Assembly: GCA_021767625.1 (NCBI GenBank) | Contig: JAASTB010000159.1 | Span: 1-5,504, forward strand | Length of the DNA stretch: 5,504 nucleotides | Direction of reading: 5' to 3' | Source: Wenzhouxiangella sp. | GTDB taxonomy: Bacteria > Pseudomonadota > Gammaproteobacteria > Xanthomonadales > Wenzhouxiangellaceae | Shown: piece after piece, positions 1 through 5,504 of the stretch | How positions within the stretch are numbered: the stretch's first letter is position 1 | Layout: every line of letters starts with the position of its first letter | Translations under genes and position numbers: made by a program | The notes under the pieces: model-generated | The model's input: only the letters and a program-made list of their open reading frames with translations | What the model was told of the DNA's origin: nothing | Database searches by the model: none

Positions 1-1232
1 ATGAGCAAGCCGCCACGCGGGCGATGTTCCGCCGGCGTGTGCTCGCTGGTGAGGAGCCGGAGATTCAGCCAGGCGATCACCGGGGCGGCCAGGAAGGACA
101 CGGTGGTGGCGAAATCGATCAGCGCGGTGAATCCGGAGGAGCGCTGGACGAAGTAGTGGATGACCAGCAGCGCGCCGGTGGCGACCAGCAGCAGCGCACC
201 GATGTAGCGGGCGCGATGCTTGTGTTCGGCCGAGCCATCGTCCGTGGCGATGCCGCTCATCTCGATCAGCGCGCGCAGGGCGCGCGGGTAGGCGTCGGTG
301 ACGGCCAGCGTGGTCGAAAACATCGTGGTCAGGGCGGCCACGGCGATGATCGATCGCGACCATTCCCCCAGGGTCTGGGCGTAGAGGTCGACCAGTCGGC
401 CGGCGAAGGCCACGCCGGATTGCGGCAGGGCCTCTCCGCTGCCGTGAAGCATCAATGCACCCAGCAAAAGGAATAGGACGGCGAGGACCGTGGCGCCCGC
501 GTAGCCGATCTGGAAATCAATGATCGCGTGTCGCACGCTGGGTCGATGCCCGGTCTGCTCGGCGCGCTCGAGCGTCCAAAGCGAGTGCCATGCGGCCACG
601 TCCAGCGGAATGGGCATCCAGCCCAGCAGCGCGAGCACGAAGGCAAAGCCGCTCGCCGTCCAGACGGCGTCGAGATTGGCCAGGGGGTCGAGAGCGGTCC
701 AGTCCGGCCCGCTGCCGAAAGCGAGCGCCACGGCGGCGAGGGTGGAGACGGCCAGCGCGGCCATGATGATCTTCATCATCAGGTCGAGCCCGCTGTAGCG
801 CCCGATCGCCAGGATGGCCAGGCAGCCGACCAGCACGCCTGCCGAAAGCTGCGTGATCGAAGCGTCCAGCCCGAACACCAGCCCCGCCAGGCCGGCCGCC
901 ACGACGGTGACGCCGGCCTGGATGATGAGCATCGTCCCCAGCGTGATGACCACGAACAGGGCCAGCGCCCAGCGGCCCAGGCGACGGTAGCCCTGGAGCA
1001 GGTTCTCGCCCGTCGCCGCAGCGTAGCGCGGGCCGAATTCGAGAAAGGGATACTTGAACACGCAGGCGATCACGACCAGGGCCAGCAGGCTGGTCCCGTA
1101 CTCGGCGCCGGCACGCGTGGACTGCACCAGATGAGACACGCCGACGGCCGCCCCGGCCATCAGCAAACCCGGTCCCAGTGCGGCCAGGAGTTGCCTGCCG
1201 CGGCTGCTTGCAAAAGTAAAGAACATGTTCAT
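1..1232 (-). CDS. Divergent Nramp-like inner-membrane transporter, C-terminus cut by window edge
   Basis: Reading the minus strand from the ATG at 1232 gives 410 uninterrupted codons running off the left edge, with no stop. The protein is very hydrophobic, with about ten visible membrane segments (roughly residues 18-37, 47-62, 88-107, 108-122, 128-143, 151-172, 193-212, 238-262, 290-312, 343-361, and a further one at 368-390). Residues 20-50 align without gaps to TM1 of Nramp/MntH transporters: a GPG start, then AGA-x2-G-x2-LL. The DPGN metal-binding motif is replaced by G31-V32-S33-H34. TM6 keeps the Met-Pro pair (M206-P207), but the usual following His is Ile, and an HS pair (H216) lies a few residues further on than in MntH. 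Nramp proteins are proton-coupled importers of divalent metals; the substrate here cannot be inferred. Probably only the last membrane helix is missing. An alternative start is Met3 (1226). No good Shine-Dalgarno site precedes either start. It is transcribed divergently from the lipase operon. Confidence 0.78.
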   Translation of the reverse strand, partial: MNMFFTFASSRGRQLLAALGPGLLMAGAAVGVSHLVQSTRAGAEYGTSLLALVVIACVFKYPFLEFGPRYAAATGENLLQGYRRLGRWALALFVVITLGTMLIIQAGVTVVAAGLAGLVFGLDASITQLSAGVLVGCLAILAIGRYSGLDLMMKIIMAALAVSTLAAVALAFGSGPDWTALDPLANLDAVWTASGFAFVLALLGWMPIPLDVAAWHSLWTLERAEQTGHRPSVRHAIIDFQIGYAGATVLAVLFLLLGALMLHGSGEALPQSGVAFAGRLVDLYAQTLGEWSRSIIAVAALTTMFSTTLAVTDAYPRALRALIEMSGIATDDGSAEHKHRARYIGALLLVATGALLVIHYFVQRSSGFTALIDFATTVSFLAAPVIAWLNLRLLTSEHTPAEHRPRGGLL

Positions 1233-1252
1233 ATCATACAGACGGAACAACT

Positions 1253-1288
1253 CGATACTGCGCCATACCGGACAGTATTGAGCAATAC
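1253..1288. promoter_or_regulatory. Cluster of inverted repeats in the divergent control region (putative operator)
   Basis: Two overlapping dyads are visible. CGATACTG (1253-1260) and CAGTATTG (1273-1280) form an inverted repeat matching at 7 of 8 positions across a 12-bp spacer. GTATTG-AG-CAATAC (1275-1288) is a perfect 6-2-6 palindrome. The core ATAC or its complement GTAT starts at 1255, 1265, 1275 and 1285, exactly one helical turn apart. This suggests a dimeric repressor or activator binding on one DNA face and controlling one or both divergent genes. It does not resemble the E. coli FadR or Pseudomonas PsrA sites as I recall them, so the regulator is unknown. Confidence 0.45.
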
Positions 1289-1295
1289 ATATAAA
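1269..1295 (+). promoter_or_regulatory. Candidate sigma-70 promoter for the lipase operon
   Basis: TATAAA at 1290-1295 matches the -10 consensus at 5 of 6 positions. CGGACA at 1269-1274 matches the -35 consensus at 4 of 6, with a short 15-bp spacer. The perfect palindrome at 1275-1288 fills almost the whole spacer, so a bound protein would be expected to block polymerase. The AT-rich stretch stands out from the GC-rich surroundings. The non-optimal spacing keeps confidence low. Confidence 0.35.
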
Positions 1296-1307
1296 CATCT
1301 CTGCTTT

Positions 1308-1314
1308 GGGGAGA
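1308..1314 (+). promoter_or_regulatory. Ribosome binding site of the lipase gene
   Basis: GGGGAGA lies 6 bases before the ATG at 1321. It fixes the start there rather than at the in-frame TTG at 1306, which would overlap the site and add five residues before an otherwise ideal lipoprotein signal peptide. Confidence 0.75.
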
Positions 1315-1320
1315 AATCTG

Positions 1321-3477
1321 ATGAAGTCATGCCGATTCCTGGCGCCCGCACTCGCGCTGCTGTGGCTGGTCGGTTGCGGCGGCAGTTCCAGTGTGGACCG
1401 CGCCGTTGACCAAGATCCCGCCACCCAACCCGACGGCGATCCCGTCGACGGCGTCATTACTGCCGTCTTCGATCCGAGCGGCGGCGCCATTCCGTTTCCC
1501 AACACCTTGCTGCTGTCGGGTACGGAAGACTTGACGCTCAACATCCCGGTTGCCGACCCGGACGATTACAGCGATCCCGCGGTCGCCATGAATGCGCTCG
1601 ACGGATTCAGCACGGTCGCACCGTGGACTTTCAACTTCAGCGCGCAGATCGATCCCGCCAGCGTTGTTCCGGGAAGCACGGTTCGCTTCTACGAAGTGAC
1701 CATGGTGCAGGGGGAGCCGGCCGTCGCCGGCGTCAACCGCGAACTGGTTCCGGGGCAGGACTACGTGGCCGCAGTCGCGCCGTCGGACCCCAACGGACAG
1801 ACCATCGCCATCGTGCCGCTCCAGCCGCTCCAGGAAATGACCGCTTACATGGCGGTGCTGACCGACGGCATCACGGATACCAGCGGCAACCCCGCGACCC
1901 CTTCGCAGCCCTACTTCCTGGCCAAGCGGCCCGAGCCCCTGGTCGACGGCGAAGGCAACAGCACCGACCCGCTGCTCGACAATCCGACCGCCCAGGCGCT
2001 CGAGCCGCTGCGGCAGATCATCAACACGCACCTGGCCGCCGCCGGCTCGCAGGGGGTTGCGCGCGACAGCGTCGTGGTTTCCTCGACGGCCACCACCCAG
2101 TCGATCACGCCGGTGCTCTCGAAGCTGCGTTCGGCCATCGGCCCGACCAGCAGCCAGGTGGCCCAGGCCTGCGTCGCCCCCGACACCTGCCTGACCACCG
2201 CCGACGTGCTGCCGCCGGGCGCCTCGCCGGGCATCGCCGACCTCTACATGGGTGTCGTCGAGGTGCCTTACTTCCTGGGCGTGCCCACACAGCAGAATCC
2301 GACCGCGCCCCTGACCGAGTTCTGGGAAGCGGCGCCGGGCAACTACATTCCGCCCTTCGATCAGGCGGGTCTGAGCCCCGACTCGACCAACGTGACGGTG
2401 GCCAACCCGTTCCCGGTTGAGACGGCGCGCCCGATGATTCCGATGCTGATGACCGTGCCCAACGAAATGTCCGGGCAGACGCGTCCCGAAGCCGGCTGGC
2501 CCGTGGTGATCTTCCAGCACGGCATCACCGGCAATCGCTCGCAGATGCTGGCCCTGGCCGACACCATGGCCTCGCAGGGCTTCGCGGTGGTCGCCATCGA
2601 CATGCCGCTGCACGGCATTACCGACCAGGCCAGCCCCCTCTACATCGACAATACGCCCTTCGCGCCGGCGTCGATGGAGCGCACTTTCGACCTGGACCTG
2701 CAGAACAACGAGACCGGCGCACCGGGCCCGGACGGCATGATCGACGGCTCGGGTGCCTGGTTCATCAACCTGCAGAGCCTGCTGACCTCGCGCGACAACC
2801 TGCGCCAGGCGCAGATCGACCTGTCGACGCTGGCGCTGAACGTGCCCGAGATGGACATCGACGGCGACGGAACGACGGACCTGGACGGTTCGAACATCAA
2901 CTTCGTCGGCATCTCGCTCGGTGCCATGGCCGGCACCCCCTTCCTGGCCGTCGAGCCGACCGTGGGCAACGGCGTGCTCTCCGTCCCGGGCGGTGGTGTC
3001 GCCAACCTGCTGGCCGGCTCCGAGACCTTCGGGCCGCGCATCCGCGCCGGTCTCGAATCGGCCGGCGTCGAACCCTTCTCGCCGGACTACTACCAGTTCC
3101 TCCTGGCCGCGCAGACGGTGATCGATTCGGCCGACCCGATCAACTGGGGTGCCGTGACGACGGCCCAGAACTCGGTGCTGCTGCAGCAGGTCGCCGGGGA
3201 CACCGTGGTTCCGAATGCGGTGGAAGGTGCGCCCCTGTCGGGCACCGAGCCGCTGATCCGGATCATGGGCCTGGATGCGATCACGCAGACCACGCAGGAC
3301 CCGATGGGCATTCGCGGTGCGGTCCGCCTGCTGCAGGGCGGTCACGGCTCGCTGCTCGACCCGAGCGCCAACCCGGCGGTGACGGCCGAAATGCAGGGTG
3401 AGGCTGCCAGCATGGTGGCATCCGGTGGCGCAGCGGTCGTTATCGGCGATCCGTCACTCATCCAGACCGACGACTGA
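1321..3477 (+). CDS. Surface lipoprotein lipase of the Pla-1/cef/VolA family (virulence-factor lipase N-terminal domain plus alpha/beta hydrolase)
   Basis: The 718-residue product starts with a lipoprotein signal: Lys/Arg n-region, hydrophobic core and lipobox LVGC, with lipidated Cys19. Gly follows the Cys instead of Asp, which fits sorting to the outer membrane. Residues about 43-300 look like the bacterial virulence-factor lipase N-terminal domain: FDPSGGAIPFPN from residue 50 and NALDGFST from 91 are family hallmarks. An alpha/beta hydrolase domain covers about 370-700. It has an oxyanion-type HGITGNR (H400), a nucleophile elbow GISLG (Ser532), a probable acid in GDTVVPN (Asp627) and His675 in GGHGS. 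A DIDGDGTTDLDG loop (512-523) precedes the elbow, and CVAPDTC (Cys284, Cys290) may be a disulfide. Characterised relatives hydrolyse lysophospholipids, e.g. V. cholerae VolA; the substrate here is inferred only as an acyl ester lipid. It is the first gene of a three-gene operon, 16 bp before the barrel gene. All catalytic residues are present, so it is probably active. Confidence 0.88.
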   Translation: MKSCRFLAPALALLWLVGCGGSSSVDRAVDQDPATQPDGDPVDGVITAVFDPSGGAIPFPNTLLLSGTEDLTLNIPVADPDDYSDPAVAMNALDGFSTVAPWTFNFSAQIDPASVVPGSTVRFYEVTMVQGEPAVAGVNRELVPGQDYVAAVAPSDPNGQTIAIVPLQPLQEMTAYMAVLTDGITDTSGNPATPSQPYFLAKRPEPLVDGEGNSTDPLLDNPTAQALEPLRQIINTHLAAAGSQGVARDSVVVSSTATTQSITPVLSKLRSAIGPTSSQVAQACVAPDTCLTTADVLPPGASPGIADLYMGVVEVPYFLGVPTQQNPTAPLTEFWEAAPGNYIPPFDQAGLSPDSTNVTVANPFPVETARPMIPMLMTVPNEMSGQTRPEAGWPVVIFQHGITGNRSQMLALADTMASQGFAVVAIDMPLHGITDQASPLYIDNTPFAPASMERTFDLDLQNNETGAPGPDGMIDGSGAWFINLQSLLTSRDNLRQAQIDLSTLALNVPEMDIDGDGTTDLDGSNINFVGISLGAMAGTPFLAVEPTVGNGVLSVPGGGVANLLAGSETFGPRIRAGLESAGVEPFSPDYYQFLLAAQTVIDSADPINWGAVTTAQNSVLLQQVAGDTVVPNAVEGAPLSGTEPLIRIMGLDAITQTTQDPMGIRGAVRLLQGGHGSLLDPSANPAVTAEMQGEAASMVASGGAAVVIGDPSLIQTDD

Positions 3478-3485
3478 GAGGGAGA
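3478..3485 (+). promoter_or_regulatory. Ribosome binding site of the DUF1302 gene
   Basis: The purine run GAGGGAGA directly follows the lipase stop codon (3475-3477) and lies 8 bases before the ATG at 3494. It selects that start over an in-frame ATG at 3398 inside the lipase gene, which would put 32 non-signal residues before a good signal peptide. The close spacing suggests translational coupling. Confidence 0.7.
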
Positions 3486-3493
3486 TTCCGAAC

Positions 3494-5380
3494 ATGAAAC
3501 GCCAAGCAATTGACAAGAGTCGGCGCGGTCTCGGGCTCAAGCCCGGCATCCTGGCCGGCGCCATCGGTCTGGCCCTGGCAGCCCAGCAGGCACAGGCCAT
3601 CGATTTGAGCACCGACGAGGTCGAGATCCGACTGGACTCGACCGTGAGTTACGGCATCGGCGTTCGCGCCGAGGAACGAGACTCGGACTTCGTCGCGAAG
3701 TCCCAGTTCGACCCGACGGTCTTCCAGCAGCCGCTGGACCAGCAGATCGCCACGCCCGGACGGTTCTCCGCCAACTCCGACGACGGCAACCTGAACTTCG
3801 ACCAGTGGGATCCGATCTTCAACCAGGCTCGGATCACCTCCGAGCTGGCCATCAACTTCGACAACTTCGGTGCCTTCGTCCGCGGCAACTACTTCTACGA
3901 CTTCACGCTCAGTGGAATGGACGAACTGCCCGACGGGGCCAAGGACCAGGCCGGCGAGCGAGCCCGCCTGCTGGATGCCTACGTCTACGCCGACCTGGAC
4001 GTCGGCAACCGCCTGTTGTCGATGCGACTCGGCCGGCAGGTGGTGAGCTGGGGTGAAAGCACCTTCATCGCCGGCGGCATCAACGTGATCAATCCGGTCG
4101 ACGTCACGGCCCTGCGTACCGCCGGCGCCGAACTGAAGGATGCCTTCCTGCCGCAGAACATGCTGTGGGGCAGTCTCGACATCACCCAGAACTTTTCCGT
4201 CGAAGCCCTGGTGCTGGGCGAGTGGGACGAGGTCGAGGCCGAGCCTTCGGGCACTTACTTCGCCACCAACGACTTTGCCACGGCCGGCGGCCGCTACACC
4301 ATGCTCAACTTCGGCCTGGTGCCGCAGCCGGTCAACAATCCGGACCTGTACGAGACCGTCTGCCGGAACGGCAATTTCGGTGCGTCGGATCGCGACCTGC
4401 CGCTCCAGCTGATCGGTGCCGGTTGCGCCGCGTCCTTCCCCAGAGCGGCGGACAACAAGCCCGATGAGCATGGCCAGTACGGCCTGGCGTTCCGCTACTA
4501 TGCGCCGTGGCTGAACAATACCGAGTTCGGTTTCTATCACCTGCGCTACCACAGCCGCCTGCCGGTCCTGTCGGGTCGCGCCGTGACCAACGCAGCGCCT
4601 TCGTCTGGCGCCGTGATCGTGGAGTATCCCGAGGACATCGACCTTTGGGGCATCAGCTTCAACACCACGGTGGGCGGATGGTCCCTCGCCGGTGAGTACA
4701 GCTACCGGGAGAACCTGCCGATCCAGATCGACGACGTCGAACTGCTCTACGCCGGTCTCTCGCCGCTGAATGCGGCGATCCCGGAGCCCTACAACCGCTT
4801 TATCAGCCAGCTCGGACAGTACGAGCCGGGTGACTTCATCCAGGGCTACGAACGCCGCGAGGTTTCGCAGGCCCAGTTCACCCTGACCAAGCTGTTCGGC
4901 CCGGGCAACTGGCTGCGAGCCAACCAGGTGGCCGTTGTCGGCGAGTTCGGCGTGACCCACGTCTGGGACCTGCCTGACCCGAGCGAGCTGCGCTTCGAGG
5001 GACCGGGCACCGACACTTTCGGCGGTCCGTCGCGTCAGACCGGTGGCAACTCGCGCAGCCCGATCACCACGAACAGCGGCTACGTAACCGACACCAGCTG
5101 GGGCTACCGCCTGATCGTTGCGCCCACCTACAACAACGTGTTCGGAACCGCCTGGAACATGACGCCGCGCCTGGCGTTCAACCACGACGTCGACGGCGTT
5201 GCGCCGGGGCCCGGCGGCAACTTCATCGAAGGCCGCAAGCAGGTCACGCTGGGCGTGAACTTCAGCTACCTGTCGCGCTGGCAGGCCGGCGTTTCGTACA
5301 CCAGCTTCTTCGGTGCCGGTAAGAACAACCTGCTGAGCGATCGCGATTTCCTCGCGGCCTCGCTGAGCTACTCATTCTAG
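3494..5380 (+). CDS. DUF1302 family outer-membrane beta-barrel-like protein, putative lipid or hydrophobic-compound channel
   Basis: The product is 628 residues, within the usual DUF1302 range. A Sec signal peptide is clear: basic n-region, hydrophobic stretch at about 18-30, and AQA cleavage after Ala35. The mature start, with VEIRLDSTVSYGIGVR near residue 42, and the block at 178-226 (RLGRQVVSWGES, then GGINVINPVDV, then AELKDAFLPQNM) are signatures of DUF1302. The rest is rich in alternating aromatic and polar strands, and the chain ends in LSYSF with a terminal Phe, the signal recognised by the BAM outer-membrane assembly machinery. Only two Cys occur (290 and 311), probably paired in a loop. 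DUF1302 genes are often found near DUF1329 genes and RND-type transporters in Proteobacteria that use lipids, steroids or other hydrophobic compounds, but I know of no settled biochemical role. Its place directly after a surface lipase suggests that it takes up or passes the lipase products (inference). Confidence 0.85.
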   Translation: MKRQAIDKSRRGLGLKPGILAGAIGLALAAQQAQAIDLSTDEVEIRLDSTVSYGIGVRAEERDSDFVAKSQFDPTVFQQPLDQQIATPGRFSANSDDGNLNFDQWDPIFNQARITSELAINFDNFGAFVRGNYFYDFTLSGMDELPDGAKDQAGERARLLDAYVYADLDVGNRLLSMRLGRQVVSWGESTFIAGGINVINPVDVTALRTAGAELKDAFLPQNMLWGSLDITQNFSVEALVLGEWDEVEAEPSGTYFATNDFATAGGRYTMLNFGLVPQPVNNPDLYETVCRNGNFGASDRDLPLQLIGAGCAASFPRAADNKPDEHGQYGLAFRYYAPWLNNTEFGFYHLRYHSRLPVLSGRAVTNAAPSSGAVIVEYPEDIDLWGISFNTTVGGWSLAGEYSYRENLPIQIDDVELLYAGLSPLNAAIPEPYNRFISQLGQYEPGDFIQGYERREVSQAQFTLTKLFGPGNWLRANQVAVVGEFGVTHVWDLPDPSELRFEGPGTDTFGGPSRQTGGNSRSPITTNSGYVTDTSWGYRLIVAPTYNNVFGTAWNMTPRLAFNHDVDGVAPGPGGNFIEGRKQVTLGVNFSYLSRWQAGVSYTSFFGAGKNNLLSDRDFLAASLSYSF

Positions 5381-5383
5381 AGC

Positions 5384-5389
5384 GGAGGT
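5384..5389 (+). promoter_or_regulatory. Strong ribosome binding site of the third operon gene
   Basis: GGAGGT is a near-perfect Shine-Dalgarno sequence 4 bases before the ATG at 5394. The gap from the DUF1302 stop codon is only 13 bp and holds no hairpin terminator, so the gene is read on the same transcript. Confidence 0.8.
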
Positions 5390-5393
5390 CACA

Positions 5394-5504
5394 ATGACAG
5401 ATAACTACATCAAACCCGGACTGACGATCTTCGCCGCCGTCCTGGCGGGCGCTGTTCTCGTCGGGTGCGGAACGGCGCCGGTGGCCGACGAAGAGCCGGC
5501 TCAG
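5394..5504 (+). CDS. N-terminus of a lipoprotein, cut by window edge (possible DUF1329 partner)
   Basis: Thirty-seven codons are visible. They encode a lipoprotein signal peptide: a short polar start with one Lys (residue 7), a hydrophobic core (about 9-23) and lipobox LVGC with lipidated Cys25. Gly follows the Cys, which fits outer-membrane sorting, and then comes an acidic, Ala/Pro-rich linker. No folded domain is in view, so the family cannot be read from sequence. DUF1302 genes are commonly followed by a DUF1329 gene, whose products are predicted to have a LolA/LolB-like lipid-binding fold, so that is the leading guess from context alone. Another lipase or a lipoprotein of unknown type is also possible. 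The gene itself is well supported by its strong ribosome binding site and operon spacing. Confidence 0.75.
   Translation, partial: MTDNYIKPGLTIFAAVLAGAVLVGCGTAPVADEEPAQ

Noticed and set aside
24..1409. Plus-strand open frames at 24-476 and 528-1409
   Set aside because: They are rich in Gln, Arg, Gly and His and lie antisense to the 410-codon membrane transporter; the second also runs through the promoter region into the lipase gene in another frame.
1327..3345. Very long minus-strand open frame (672 codons) opposite the lipase gene
   Set aside because: Its translation is dominated by Arg, Gly, Val, His and Asp with no recognisable domain, as expected for the antisense of a GC-rich gene. The plus strand carries a complete catalytic lipase with signal peptide and ribosome binding site.
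1398..3477. GISLG instead of the GHSLG elbow recalled for VolA, considered as a loss of function
   Set aside because: The residue before the nucleophile is variable in GxSxG hydrolases, and Ser532, Asp627 and His675 are all present, so there is no sign of inactivation.
3518..3550. SRR-containing start of the DUF1302 protein as a twin-arginine (Tat) signal
   Set aside because: The residues after the Arg pair do not fit the Tat consensus (no FLK), and barrel proteins travel unfolded through Sec; the AQA cleavage site fits an ordinary Sec signal.
3458..5185. Long minus-strand open frame (575 codons) opposite the DUF1302 gene
   Set aside because: Same low-complexity antisense composition, no start signals, and it fully overlaps a well-supported plus-strand gene.

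Overview
The window is GC-rich bacterial DNA with dense coding, short intergenic gaps, clear Shine-Dalgarno sites, two lipobox signal peptides and an outer-membrane beta-barrel protein. This points to a Gram-negative bacterium. The gene families (Pla-1/cef/VolA-type surface lipase and DUF1302) are typical of marine or soil Gammaproteobacteria. That lineage is an inference from family distribution; nothing in the window proves it.

Layout: positions 1-1232 hold a minus-strand gene, cut by the left edge, for a divergent Nramp-like multi-pass membrane transporter (410 codons visible). Positions 1233-1320 are an 88-bp divergent control region with clustered ATAC/GTAT inverted repeats spaced at exactly 10 bp. 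On the plus strand three genes follow with gaps of 16 and 13 bp and look like one operon: a lipoprotein lipase of the bacterial virulence-factor/VolA type (1321-3477), a DUF1302 outer-membrane barrel-like protein (3494-5380), and the first 37 codons of a second lipoprotein (5394 to the right edge).

Working model (inference): the lipase is lipid-anchored at the outer membrane and releases fatty acids or other acyl products from external lipids. The DUF1302 protein lets the products cross the outer membrane, and the following lipoprotein, perhaps a DUF1329 partner, handles them in the periplasm. This resembles the Vibrio cholerae pairing of the VolA lysophospholipase with a FadL-type channel, but with DUF1302 in place of FadL. 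The transporter has lost the DPGN metal-binding motif of classical Nramp proteins, so its substrate is open. I see no mobile element, CRISPR array, tRNA, rRNA or factor-independent terminator.
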